Source: Polytrichum commune (taxonomy: Eukaryota; Streptophyta; Polytrichopsida; Polytrichales; Polytrichaceae). Taken from it: 64,000 nt of DNA. Position numbers and translations under genes: made by a program. Every line of letters begins with the position of its first letter. Position 1 is the first letter of the stretch. Positions 10,939 through 23,139 of the stretch are shown one piece after another. Below the pieces are notes generated by a model that made no database searches, had not been told where the DNA came from, and was given only the letters and a program-made list of their open reading frames with translations. The stretch covers positions 45,808,796-45,872,795 of the forward strand of contig OX485807.1 of assembly GCA_950295325.1 (NCBI GenBank), written 5' to 3'.

Positions 10939-12490
10939 TCGTTCCTACAAGGGCTCTCATTGGGAACAACTTAGAACTTTCTCTTGGGGAGGTCACTTCG
11001 CCTTACATTTTGTAACCACGTGCATTAACCGGGTATTTGTTTGGGGGCTATTCACCTAATAATTGTGATTTTAAGAGACCCTTTTAGTAGAAAAAATACT
11101 ACTTGGTCTTAATTTCCAGCACCCTACATGTAATTCTAAGTCAAAATGTAGCTCAATTCTTGGCATGCTATAGTACTTATAACACTTAGGCATTTGCTCC
11201 GATGGACATTAAAGGTTTTAGGGTAAGTGTTTGGAGTGGACATATGCAATGTACATGAGCATATTTGAACCAAGCTAGTAAGCAACATACAAACAAACGA
11301 GCATAGCAATTGAGTAACCATTCAAATCAAAAAATCACAGCAGAACAAAAAACACTAAACATTAATTACAAATGTGGTGAGTGTTAAAAAAACACTAAAG
11401 ATACTATCAAACGATCATCACTCTAAAACTTGCATAGCGAGAAAGTAAAAAATGAGAGCAAGCAGCACCACCACTCCTAGGCCCAAAATTGAAATCCCAA
11501 ACCAATTTGAAAATGGACCAATAATTCCAACCCATAGGCAAAAAAATTCCTCTTGCGCCCGTGATATGTTTTAGTGATGATTTCATCATTATATTATGTT
11601 GAAAATGTATTATTTTTCATCTATCTACTAGAAGGACTAGGGATTATACTCATCCTAATATTAATTTTTTTTCCTCCCATGATTTTATTCACGCTCATTT
11701 ATATCTACTACTGAAGAAAAAAGAATGAGGGTTTTTCCAATACCCTGTTTTACACATAATGACGTTTCAAGCATTAATTGAAGGCTATGGTAGATCCAAG
11801 TCTTCTATAAAATTTTCCTCCAATGAATAAAACGAACCCTATAGTTCAAAATTCACATGGTTTACTACTTTTCGCAGGGTGACCTCCCCGAGAACTTTCT
11901 AGAAACCCCAGGGGAACATCTTTGGGAACTCTTGGAGAACTTCCACGTGGAGAGTCATCCAAGTCCGACTGGTCACATGTTTGTGATCTTTCCGTTGTTC
12001 TTTCTAAAATCAAGGAATATTCCATATATTCCTCTAGAATGATGGGAAATTCTCCTGAAGTCTTGAACTAGAAGCGGTTATTCTTCAACTCAACTAGTTT
12101 CATCGTTAACTAATGCCGCCACAGTGCCAATGTTGATTGATAGATAACGTGATCCATACAAAGGCTGTCATTGGGAACAACTTAGAACTTTCTAGAAACC
12201 CCAAGGGAACATCTTTGGGAACTCTGGGAGAACCTCCACGTGGAGAGTGAACACCCCAGAGCCTACAACTCAGGGGTTGCAGTACCGCCACGTGGCAGTG
12301 GCTAGGAGAAACAAACCTTCCCCCCAGTCTTTGGGGTTGGTTTTTTTTTTTTTTTTTAAATAAAAGGGAAAAACTGGGGCGAAAGTGAAGTGGATATTTC
12401 CGGTTACCAGATTTAGGGTCCCTTTTTATTGGGATTTCATTTTTTAGCTTTTGAGGTCCACTTTAAGGTTTTTAATGTGGCCCTTTGATG
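10939..12490. other. Intergenic with R3 repeats, no gene seen
   Basis: R3 remainder at 10939-11000. The phrase GAACTTTCTAGAAACCCC...CCACGTGGAGAGT occurs twice, at 11893-11952 and 12182-12248. A second R3 copy occupies 11955-12250, and a poly-T run lies at about 12342-12356. Nothing coding is recognised. Confidence 0.55.
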
Positions 12491-12736
12491 GGCAGAAGCT
12501 TCCACACCAGATGCCTTTGTGTAAACTCATCCATTGTGGATGAACGGGCTCGAGTATAAACAAGTCCCCCTTATAAAGATTGAGGGCCCGATTTTATTCC
12601 AACTAAACTCCGGCACACAAATTCGGGGTCCCTCATGTTATTTTCGGACTTCAATCCTTTACATGATGTAATATATTTCACTGTGTTTTCACCTACACAA
12701 TGGATGAGTTTACATAGACAACACGAATCCTCAGCC
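12491..12736. mobile_element. Probable MULE-like MITE relic
   Basis: Inverted segments share TGTAAACTCATCCATTGTG (12515-12535) with its complement at 12699-12717. The right end ACGAATCCTCAGCC resembles the end of the 18146-18391 element (ACGAATCCCCAGCC). No clear 9-bp duplication remains. A related arrangement occurs at 26530-27122. Confidence 0.45.
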
Positions 12737-13053
12737 ATACCCTGTGTGCAATTGGGTTACGTTTGCGAATAGGTTGCCCTCTTTACCCATGCAAATTGCC
12801 TTGGCTCAGATTTTGATAGCGGAAACTTGTATGTTTAGTTTATCAATCCGTATGGCAACCATGATTTTATTTTATTTTCAAAGAATGTACTATGTTGCTG
12901 TGTTACCAAAGATTCAAAATAATGTGGAATGTCGATGAATTAGGGCAAGGCAACCAAGTTGTGCAAATCACTGTAGTGATTACACACTTTGGTTGGTAGG
13001 TTTTGATCACAAGGGTTTCACAACACCTACCAAGGGGAGGGGGGTTTAAAGCC

Positions 13054-13437
13054 AAGTTCGTTGGACTAGTATGTTAATGATTGCATGGTACCCATAATCA
13101 ACATCAATAATGATATCAAAGAAATTACGTTGGGCATAGAATTTATAACACCAGTCAAATATTGATACTTGGTGGGTATCTCAAGGTGAGAGAATCTTTG
13201 TATACCCAAGTTAATAGTTGGGTCAATACCATTCCAAACCATGTTGCTATTAGGGCGATTTTTCTCGGGTGTGAAGGTGCTTGCATGGTACATACACGTG
13301 AATGGTATCCAAAATAGAGGAAATACCATCAAATATCCATACCCTATTGGTATCAAAGCATTTGAAACCCTCATTATCGATGCCCAAATGGTAAAATGAA
13401 CAAACTAATGAATTAGTAGATGAAAGGGTCCAACACT
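13054..13437 (-). mobile_element. MITE, family E, inverted orientation
   Basis: Reverse-complement relative of 921-1287. It starts CGTTGGACTAGTATG, includes GATTGCATGGTACC and TATACCCAAGTTAAT, and ends GGGTCCAACACTAA. Non-coding. Confidence 0.7.
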
Positions 13438-16400
13438 AATAAATAAATAAATAAGTTCTTCCCCCTACGGCCCTTTGGGTTTGTGGTTGAATTCTCCTTG
13501 TTAAATTCTAGGTCCCTAACCCCAATTTAGGGTTGATCTAATTTCAAACAATAATTTTTTGGGTTCTACAATGTGATCAATGTTTTCATCCTTCCCCACG
13601 GTAGGTGTCATGAAACTTTGCCCTTTTGCTCTCGCTTTTGGAACGGACTTGGTTAAATATCCTAACTGCCCACGTCAACAATTGGCGCAAGTAGGAGTGG
13701 TACGGTAGTGTCGTAGCAGCTTGGGCGGGTCTTTGCCTAATAATCAATTAAAGTGACCAAAACAATTAGGCAACATGGAAAATAATATATCAAAATCAAG
13801 CAATTTCATAATTTAATTAAAATAAGTTACGCATTCATCCAAGTTTCCCTTACGGCTTTTGGATGGCTATTGCTAGTTTCATCTAAGGTGGCCAATTTAC
13901 CCTGAACCCTTACCCTGAACCCTTACCCTTCACCTCCAAAGCTCCCATCAGTTACCCTAAACTCTTATGTGATACGGTTTGGTATGTGTGAGAGATATGT
14001 TGCATTTGCGAGAGATTGTGGGTAAAAGGTGTCAGAATGGTGAAACAAAAAACTCACAATAGACTTTGCAATGTATATTTGAACCTAGTGATACCTAAAA
14101 GCTAATTCAACAAATTAATAGCACATGTAAGTTGAGCTTTTGTGAATTGGACATTAATATGATGATTCATTTATATAATTAGGCAAACCATGTCAATAAA
14201 TTCCTAGAAATTTAGGCACCCTATATATATATATTCCCAAGTTGCTAGGAAACTACGGTAATAACTTACGGTGGCATTCATTGTGGCGTGAAGTGGTAAC
14301 CATGCCTTAGTTGAATCCTTACACATTGTAAAAGTGATGTTGTATATTAAGCACTAACTTATTGCTTGCCAAAAGTGCCAGGTGGTTTCCTTCTTGCCAT
14401 GTCAACATATTACGTGTCAATAGAAATCAAAACCTAAATCCAAACCTTAAAAATGCACATGACCCGAGGTGCTTGACTTGGGGTTTGGGCTACCTCCGAC
14501 AACACAACTACTTTGTAAATGACGAGTGGATTTGATTTCAATGGAACCTTTCTATAGGCGCAATATGTGGAGTGGAGACAAATGATTTAATGGATTTTTA
14601 GTGGAAACCTTGTCTAAGAGCAATTGCCTCCTACATATTCACATCTCATGTTTTGGCTTTGGAGATCTTTCCATGTGTCACATAGTATCTCCAAACAAAA
14701 TAGAAACCAAACAAAGTAAATTGCAACCATCGCAACTATTCCCAACTACAGCCTAGTTGGGCAAGGTAGAGTACACCATTTATGGTATTTCAGTGTCACA
14801 TGCGTAACAGTGTCAGTTATCCTATCTCGAGGTGTATGTTAGGCTACACTAATGATCAACAACTGCACCATTAGTGTCACCTCATGACTCTTGGAGTTCA
14901 ACTGCCCTTACTAATATCTTGGTATGAGTATGTTTGATAGTGTGATGAGGTGCATGCCTGTGTTACGCAATGGTCTTACCAGTAGACTAAAGTGTACACA
15001 ATTGACCTCTTGCAAACTAAAATGCAAACACATGACAGTAGCCACCATTAGTATGTTCAGTAATATCTTCCCCTTGCATACTAAAACACAAAACTATCGT
15101 CTTGAGTATCCCAATGTGCTCCAATGATTGTCATAATGTAAATAATTCTCCATTTTAAAAAGTTACTTATGTTGACAAATAAAATCATATTGGCAATTAG
15201 CGGACCTGACACTTTGAGACCTCTAGGCATCTAGTCTAGGCCCTTCGCAAATAGTGTGTACTTGAAACCTAAATACTATAAATGGTGTAGTTGTAAATGT
15301 GGTTGTGGTTGTGGTTGTCATCAATGCACTGTATCCCTCCTTATCACTCAAAAGTAAAGGCCAAGAGAGTAAACTAGAACCACCAATCATGAAAACGGTG
15401 ATTGTGTGTAAGCACATTGTGCCCAATCTTATGTAAGGTAGAGGGTACTCATACCAACACTTCCAGCTATTGCACACACATATGACTATGTGGTTGATAT
15501 AACAAATTCATATTAGGCTTTGAGCTTCATACATGTATAAATAAATATTTAATACATTTTTAGCCTCAATTAAATATTCGATGGATATTCAAAGTCAAAA
15601 CCACTAGCTTCCTTAAACCACTAGCTTCCTTAAACCAATACACAGGCCCGTGTATGACAACCTTGCATATGATGAGGACCCCCACCTTTGTTGCCTAGAA
15701 CCAACACAACATAGTTGGGTACTGGACCCAAGCTAAATCAAACCTAACAAGTAACAGTGCGCCACCTCCATGATCCCACTTGCCCCTCCCCCCTTCCCGT
15801 TGCATAGAATGGCTAGAAATAGGCACCAACAAGCCACCCTAAACCCACCTTGAACCAACCCGAGATAGAGTGGAGCCCATTACCTACCCTACATGAAGGT
15901 AGTGGAGGCCTTTATGAAGTGGTGCCACTAATGGCACCTAAAACCATCACTATCTGGGTTTGGACACTCCTACACCATGGGGAAAAGTGTGAGATAATAG
16001 AGTGTTGGCAATTGGGAGTTGTTTATAGTGCCCTCTACCTTATAAATGGTCGCATCCGATAACCAATGAGACTTCTCTCTTTATGTGTCATATTGGAAGG
16101 CTATTGGATGTTTGAAACCACCTTAGGGTGCACTTCCATTGAAAAGTGAAAATGATGTTATCATCAAGAATCCATGACATAAACTTTGTTTCTTCACAAA
16201 CCTCATTTATGGATAAACTTTCCACCCCCTTCCACCTTGCAAATTGTAGGGTGAACTATGAACCCATACCAGAATATACTATCTACTTTGGATGGATCCT
16301 GCCCTCCAAAAGGATGGATGTACCCTTACCCTGGCGCTTGGTAAAACATGACTATAGCAAGGGAGAACGATCTCCTATTCACGTCAGTGTACAAAAACAC

Positions 16401-16612
16401 CAATGTTAGTTTTATTTGTTTTCATGTACTACCTACTTGGCCTTGAATGTGATACCTAGGTGACATCTACATCTCACATTTCCGTACTCAATGGAAATGC
16501 TCCCTAACTTAATTAGGCCACTTTCACTTGGGTGGAGTAAACCAAGTTGAGATCAAGTTGAAATTTCTTTGTGTCCACGAGGCTCATACTTTATACAATT
16601 AAGTGCCACTTC
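13438..16612. other. Intergenic, dispersed repeat R2, no gene seen
   Basis: Positions 14770-15250 hold an R2 copy (GTATGAGTATGTTTGATAGTG, CTTGCATACTAAAACAC, CACTTTGAGACCTCTAGGCA) related to 17160-18990 and 19750-20285. A (GTTGTG)n run lies at about 15298-15318 and a short duplication at 15600-15635. Open frames are under 90 codons and unrecognised. Confidence 0.5.
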
Positions 16613-17024
16613 ACACACGAGCCAAGAACCATGACCATGAAATTGTGAGAGCCCAAAAGAAAGTGTCCAAAAGCCGTCCCAACACACCTCCAAAATTATG
16701 TAGTGTGGTCACAAATCCTCAAGTGTAGTGCAAAGTCATATGTGACCGGGCCCTCAACCAAATGCCATTTCAATGAATTTCTAGACATCCATGACCTCAC
16801 ACAAGAAAAAGTAGAATAAATCAACGGTTGTGAGCGTTTGGAGTGCCATGGTCTCCTGGTTTTGTGTTAGACCTATCTCCAAGACATGATTTTTGGATTT
16901 AATTCAAGTGACCATGAAACATGATCCATTCAATGCCATGTAGGGATCCATGTAGGCTATACATACATCTTACATTTGCACACTCTATTGGCCCCTCAAG
17001 TGTAGTGTGAAGCGATTTTACATT
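16613..17024 (+). mobile_element. MITE family A, 3'-truncated copy
   Basis: Preceded by TAA (16610-16612), it starts GTGCCACTTCACACACGAGC and follows the 19224-19707 copy closely as far as CTCAAGTGTAGTGTGAAGC. It then diverges into unrelated sequence, so the right end is missing. Confidence 0.7.
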
Positions 17025-17240
17025 CATTGATCATGATTTGCATTTGCTAACATGCTCAAGTTGCTCATGCTCAAATCTATTAGTTGGATGATTCCACATA
17101 GCTAGAGGTGTCCATATTAGCCTCATCTACCTTATAGGGGGTCAAGTTTGTGTGTTGGAAGGATGAAGTGTCGCCTTATAATACCTAGTGTTCAAGTGCG
17201 CTTACTTATAATATCTTGGCATGGGTATGTCTAATAGTGT

Positions 17241-18095
17241 TAACCCCCAATGTCCTATGCAACCATAATTTGGTCGTGAACATTTTACTACAGTTCAAAT
17301 GGTTTATGGATTATTTCGATTATTCCTCTTATTCATGTTCATCTTTGCTATGTCATGCAATGTGGATGATTTTGATTCAACAGATTTAGTGATTTTGGAT
17401 TAATACAAATATGGGATGTGCCTTTAACTAGTTTAAAGTGGAACTAGTCCATGAATGCCAACTTGACATTTGCCACCTATGTGGTTTAGGGGTAGCATAT
17501 CCTCAACATGTATTTTGTTGATCCCTATGTGCAAATGATTTCCAATTGATCTCAAAATTTGCATGACACTAGAATGTAACATATCCTAAACATCTCCCAT
17601 TGGAAATTTTTAGTTGGACATGTATTGGTGGGTGTAAATTCACGTGGAAGGTGTGTAGTTGTGGCATCGCTACTTCAAATGCCAAGTTTCCCAAAAAATC
17701 ACAAGATAATAGTTTCAAGATTTGTGAGCTGATTAAAGTGAGTATATTGCCCCTCTTTCAAACAAGGGTAGCATTATGTGATTTGGAGATGAGTTGATTG
17801 GAGGTTCGATAAAAAAAAACCCAACCCCAATTTGAGTTCTAAATTGCTACCCCTCAAGACCACTGTTGACATTCCTATTATAATCTACTACAATCATGAA
17901 CTTCAACGTTTAAGATTTGGCATGTGAGTAGTCACCTCTAACTTTCAAACATCTATACAATTGGATTTGTCAAAAGAAAAAGAAAAAAAACTATAGATCT
18001 TGAGCTACAATCGCTGAAACTAAGGTCACATTTTTTGGTTAGATTTGAAGGAAATTGGATGTGGGAAGTTAGGGGTTAATGAGGAGTATGTATAT
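17241..18095 (+). repeat. Dispersed repeat R1, copy 2, inserted in R2
   Basis: About 855 bp matching 7786-8645. Both junctions are set by the R2 copies at about 14930 and 19900, which lack it: ATAGTG on the left, ACAATGGTCT on the right. Confidence 0.65.
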
Positions 18096-18145
18096 TTTAT
18101 ACAATGGTCTACAAGTTGACTAGGGTGTACACAATTGACAATTTG

Positions 18146-18391
18146 GGCCGGGGATTCGTGGCACTCACTAAAAATCATCCGTGCGGATGAAAAAAACACA
18201 TAAATCATCTAAATGGCTATTTTTGGACTATTTGATTCCAGAAATAAAGTCAAGGGCCCTGAATTAGTCTATTGACGTCACATTCGAATGAATCAGCCCT
18301 CAACCCCATAGGGGGGCTTTTTTTATTGGAGCCACTTCATCCACGATATCTTGGATGGATGAATTTTAGTGAGTGCCACGAATCCCCAGCC
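18146..18391. mobile_element. Mutator-like MITE with perfect 9-bp target duplication
   Basis: A 246-bp element with ~35-bp inverted ends: left GGCCGGGGATTCGTGGCACT, right the complement ending ACGAATCCCCAGCC. It is flanked by identical GACAATTTG at 18137-18145 and 18392-18400. A 9-bp duplication plus long inverted ends is the signature of MULE-derived elements. It is inserted in an R2 repeat; R2 copies at 14990 and 19970 lack it. No coding capacity. Confidence 0.92.
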
Positions 18392-18479
18392 GACAATTTG
18401 CATCAGTATTCTCAAGAAAATCTTCCTCTTGCATACTAAAATACAAACACATGACACTTGTTGCCATTAACACGTTCAA

Positions 18480-18975
18480 TAATATCTTTCCCCTTGTATA
18501 TTCAAATGTAAAACTATCATCTCAAGTATCCCAATGTGCTATGCTAGATTTCATAATATAAATAGCATCTCACTTGAAATAGTAATTACTAATAATGATA
18601 AAAATATCATATTGGCAATTAGTGGATGTGACACTTTGAAACCTCTAGGCATATAGTTTAGGCTTTTTGCAAATAGTGTAAGTGATGCTAAACACCATAA
18701 ATAACGTAGTCAATGATGTCACAAGCAGTAGAAATATCTTTCCCCCTGCATATTAAAATGTAAAACTATCATCTCAAGTATCCCAATGTGCTATGCTAGA
18801 TTTCATGATATAAATGACATCTCACTTAAAATAATAATTACTAATAATGATGAACATTATCATATTGGCAATTAGTGGACTTGACACTTTGAAACCTCTA
18901 GGCATATAGTTTAGGCTTTTTGCAAATAGTGTAAGTGATGCTAAACACCATAAATGATGCAGTCAATGATGTCAC
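18480..18975 (+). repeat. Tandem duplication, two ~248-bp units
   Basis: Units 18480-18727 and 18728-18975 are nearly identical (TATCTTTCCCCNTGNATATT, TCTAGGCATATAGTTTAGGC, GCTAAACACCATAAAT). The duplication lies within the R2 repeat and must postdate it because the two units are more alike than either is to other R2 copies. Confidence 0.85.
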
Positions 18976-19223
18976 AAGAGGTAGAAACAAGTAAAAATAA
19001 GGGAAGGACTACGGCCCAAGATAACAAAGTTTTGAAAGTCTAGCGGGCACATTTGCAAGTTGATCTGCGATACCGCCAATTTTAGCACTAGAAAATCATG
19101 GTGAGTAAGAGGTGAGCTTCTTATGAAACTTCTTCTCATGAATCTATAAACTCATGTTACCGAAGAGCGTGTCGAAATTGCCACATGAATGATGATCCGG
19201 GTTTAGTAATTGTCTAGGTCTAA

Positions 19224-19707
19224 GGGCCACTTCACACACGAGCCAAGAGCCGTGACCATGTAATTGTGAGAGCCCAAAAGAAAGTGTCCAAAGGCCGTCC
19301 CAACCCCACCTCCAAACTCATGTAGTGTGGTCACGGACCCTCAAGTGTGGTGTGAAGTCATATGTGACCGGGCCCGCAACCAAATGCTCTTTTAATGAAT
19401 TTTTTTTATTCATGCGGGTCTTCACACATGATAAAATAGAATAAATAAACGGTTGTGAGTGTTCGGAGTGCCATGGTCTCCTGGTTTTGTGCTAGACATG
19501 TATCCAAGACGTGGTTTTTGAAAATAATCCAAGTGACCATGAAACATGATTCATTCGATGCCATTTAGGAATCCACGTAGACTGTACATCCATCTTGCAT
19601 TCAAGTGTAGTGTAAAGCTTGAACTTGGACCGGCTCCGCCTTTCCACTGATGAGAGTGCTTGAAGTTTTATGGTCACGGACTCTCAGTCTCGTGTGTGAA
19701 GTGACCC
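19224..19707 (-). mobile_element. Harbinger/Tourist-like MITE, family A, intact
   Basis: A 484-bp element starting GGGCCACTTCACACACGAGC and ending in the complement of GGGTCACTTCACACACGAGA, flanked by TAA at 19221-19223 and 19708-19710. Orientation is opposite to 10435-10935 by internal sequence. Confidence 0.88.
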
Positions 19708-19749
19708 TAAGGTAGAAAAAAGAAAATGGTGAATGACCACTACACCGTG

Positions 19750-20285
19750 TATGGTAATTAGTGTCACATGCATATTAGTGTCACTAATTTACCCTATTTT
19801 TGAGGTGTATGTTGGGTTACATTGATGATAACAACTTCACCATAATTTTCACCTCGTGACGCTTGGTATTCAAGTGTGCTTACTAATATCTTGACATGAG
19901 AATGTTCAATAGTGTTATGAGGTGCATGCCTGTGTTGCACAATGGTCTACAAGTTGAGTAAAGTATACACAAATGACACTTGCTATCGGTGTGCTCAAGA
20001 ATATCTTCCCTCTTGCATACTAAAATGTGAACAAATGACACTTGCTATCAATATGCTCAAAAATATCTCCCATGGGCATACTAAAGCGCAAGACTATCAT
20101 CTAACATATCCCAATGTGCTACTCTAAATGTAATAGTGTAGATAATTTGTCATGTGAAGAAATTACTTTTGTTGATGAATGGAATCGTATTGGCAATTAG
20201 TAGGCGTGACACTTTGAGGCCTCTAGGCATCTAGTTGAGGCCCTTTGCAAATAGTGTACGTGACAACTAAATACAATACAATAAA
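19750..20285 (+). repeat. Dispersed repeat R2, uninterrupted copy
   Basis: Contains the R2 landmarks in order: CTTACTAATATCTTGACATG, GTTATGAGGTGCATGCC, CAATGGTCTACAAGTTGAG, CTTGCATACTAAAATGTG, CACTTTGAGGCCTCTAGGCA. Serves as the reference for insertions in the 17160-18990 copy. Confidence 0.6.
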
Positions 20286-20289
20286 TGAT

Positions 20290-20497
20290 GTACACCGTTT
20301 ATGGTATCCAGTGTCACCTGCTATGCGGAGTCATGCATTGCTATAACATTTTATTGTTAATGTAAATTATTACCAAGTAAAGATGATATTGTTATATAGT
20401 GCCCACACAACCAATTTGACCTTTGGTGGTAAAAAATGAATTCAATTGCACAATGTAACTCCAGGTAGTAATTGGCACTAAGTGCCATAAACGGTAG
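20290..20497. mobile_element. MITE family G (CTACACTGAA / TGGAGTTAC type)
   Basis: Inverted ends ACCGTTTATGG and CCATAAACGGTAG with sub-terminal inverted blocks CTATGCGGAGTCATGCATTG and CACAATGTAACTCCAGGTAG. Related to 20815-21017, 22743-22974, 24391-24621, 32704-32937 and 50953-51145. Confidence 0.6.
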
Positions 20498-20814
20498 ATT
20501 GATGCACTATGTAGACTAGGAGCAAATTGATTATTGTGTGGACCCAAAATGGTGGTGGCCCGAGAAGGATGAAGTCATAGGCCAGATGCAGTGTTTGGCC
20601 AAATAGAACTTGTTTCACACCACTTGAGATCACTTTCGGGTGCCATCGAGTCAATTGGTTTGTGAGCATTCATATGCAGAGTAGGTTATTTTTATGCTCA
20701 AATTAGGGAGATTCTATTGTACTAGTAATGGGGTTTGACTTGCTTGCCTCTCTGGGAAATTGTAACTTATTCTTTACACAAAATAAGTCTACAAAACAAC
20801 TTCCTCTACATGGT

Positions 20815-21017
20815 TTGTGGTGCTCAATGTCACTTACTATCTGGAGTTACGTTATGATATAACATTTTACTATGGATCTACCAACAAAGGTTGAATTGGT
20901 TGTTTGGACATTGTATTGCATAACATTAACATCTTTGCTTAGTAAAAAAAATTACATCAAAAAAATATCATAACAATGCACAACTCCGAATAGTAAGTAA
21001 TAGTACTCCATCTCTAG
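20815..21017. mobile_element. MITE family G copy
   Basis: Shares TCACTTACTATCTGGAGTTA at the left and its complement (ACTCCGAATAGTAAGTAAT) at the right, with the AACCAACTT.ACC-like centre in inverted order. Non-coding. Confidence 0.6.
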
Positions 21018-22118
21018 AAATATTGCACAAATTTCAAGCCACTCTTTTTGGCCAAATTAGCTTATTCTTCATTGATTTGCGTTTTCCCACATTAGTGAGC
21101 TATTGAAACAACATAACAAGGAAAATAGCCAAAGTAATAAGAGAACAGTCAGGGTCACCATGTGAATCATGAGGAAAGATTTTGAACGGTAGAAGTTGAA
21201 GGTTGATGTAACTTTGCTATAAATATATGAAATTCAAAATTCAGCATTTAGCATGCAGTAATTATAATTTTTCTATATTCAGGTTTTCGAGGGCCTTCAC
21301 ACACAAATTTACTGTTAGTGTTGTTTTAGATCTTGTTTTTTCCTTTAAAAGATAGGGGCAAAGCATGGGTGAATGTTCATAACACTTATGTGGGGGGATA
21401 AATATTAGTGGAGGGGAAGGTGAAAACAATGATTATTATTGTAGAGTCCGAGGTTTAATAGTTTATACTAAATTAACTTCTAAATCATGATTAGAGGTTT
21501 TAAATTAGCTTGGAGAGCTTAAAATCTGATGAACTGACCACTAATATGTAGGGGTTAGGTTTTTACTATTACCCCATCGGTATATGTCAGGGAACTTACC
21601 TACACTGAGCATCCATCCAATATATGGAAGTGCATCATCATGTTTATGGTGTTAGCATGGGCCCTATAGGTTCCAACAAGTACTTTGGATACAAACATAC
21701 TATACCCACCAATTCGGGAGCATCTTCACGGCTCCCAAGAAGTTCACATCCTCAACTTATGTGTTCCCAAGACAAAATGACCGAACTCGGGAGTAATCTC
21801 GAATAAGGATGGGAACATGTCGAAAATATCTTTGTACAGTTGTTTATTTACATGCCTCAAAACAAGAGAAGAAACCTATACAAGATTATCATTGCCTATG
21901 AAACTCATTCATTTTCTTGTGTTTCACCTTCTATTGAACCTCTTAAGAATACATGTTGAGAAGTATTTGTGCGAAACAATTGCACATGTGATTTTGTCTT
22001 TGGTTGGGACCTCATAGATTGTCGTGTGGAAATAACATTTTAGCACCCAAAGTGTTAAACCATGTCGACCTCTATGGTATTGGTATTATCATTGCTATTG
22101 GAATATCTATATATATAT

Positions 22119-22154
<36 letters not shown>

Positions 22155-22271
22155 TTGTTTTGATGTATGCAAATCTCCTTGTGTTTTTCTAGTAGACATC
22201 TAGGTGTAGAAACTCCTTATGTACCATCCATGCAACCATTGTAAGAATGGAATTGGCATTAGGGCAACTAA
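21018..22271. other. Intergenic; (GA)n microsatellite
   Basis: A (GA)n run lies at about 22120-22149 after a short (TA)n. The longest open frames (about 60 codons) show no recognisable domain. Nothing else supported. Confidence 0.5.
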
Positions 22272-22387
22272 GGGCCTAACCACACGTGCGGCAGTCACTC
22301 ACACTTATTGCTGTGATTATTGCTTCACGGCCCCTAAACCAATAGTGGCACAAAGGTGTGAGTCACTACTGCCCATGTGGTTATGCC
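22272..22387. mobile_element. Short MITE, GGGCCTAACCACA ends
   Basis: 116 bp with imperfect inverted ends (GGGCCTAACCACACGTGCGG; complement of the right end reads GGCATAACCACATGGGCAGT). It is flanked by TAA and TTA rather than a perfect duplication. Possibly Harbinger-related. Single copy seen. Confidence 0.55.
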
Positions 22388-22742
22388 TTACAAACATTTG
22401 TACCTATTCAAACCTAGTTTTAGTCCACCCAAAAAAAATAAAAAATAAAAAATAAAAAATATATATATATCATCATGGACAACTTTTGGACATACAAAAA
22501 TATCCACTTTAAGTATGAATATTCTAGTTTCTCATCAACAATCATCATGAAAAGTTTAAAGTGAGCTATCTTCATATCGCGATCATTTGAGATGTATGGG
22601 CCTTATGTGGTCATTTTTCCTTACCAGACACCTATATGGTAGTGGCAAATGATTGGGCTTGTAGTTAAGAACATACACCAAAAAGACATGTGGCACAAGG
22701 AGATTGGACAACATGTTCTATATATAGACAATTTTCTAGATT

Positions 22743-22974
22743 GACTACATTGAATATTGTATTTAGTGTCATTTACTATTTGGAGTTACACAATGCTATA
22801 TCTTTTTATTTATTGATGTTCTTTTTTTTTACCAAGTAAAGATGGTAACATTCTAGAATATCTAGACAACCAATTTGACCTTTGTTGACAAAAACATGAG
22901 CTAGACAATGAATAGTTATAGCATTGCGTGATTCCAAATAGTAAGTGACACTAGAGACAATATTTACTGTAGTG
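22743..22974. mobile_element. MITE family G, best-preserved copy
   Basis: About 232 bp. The left end ACTACATTGAATATTG pairs with the right end, whose complement reads CACTACAGTAAATATTG. A long sub-terminal inverted block TACTATTTGGAGTTACACAA follows. The CACTAC terminus suggests a CACTA (En/Spm-like) origin, but the flanking triplets (ATT, AAC) do not match. Confidence 0.65.
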
Positions 22975-23139
22975 AACACAATTGGGAAGGCTCATGTGAT
23001 CGGTTAAAGAGAAAAGAATAATTATCTTAACTTCACGTCTTCATAAATTTTGCATCTCGACTCCAATTTCAAAACTTGAAACCGCAATTTTACAATTCGC
23101 ATATGCTAACCAAATAAGACAAATTTTCAATATGATCCA

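Larger units (their letters stand above)
17160..18990 (+). repeat. Dispersed repeat R2, copy with two nested insertions
   Basis: The R2 copy is split. Its start (GGCATGGGTATGTCTAATAGTG, 17217-17240) is followed by an R1 element (17241-18095), then R2 resumes (CAATGGTCTACAAGTTGAC). It is interrupted again by a MITE at 18146-18391 and resumes at CAATTTGCATCAGTATTCTC. The alignment guide is the uninterrupted copy at 19900-20290. The class of R2 is unknown. Confidence 0.65.
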
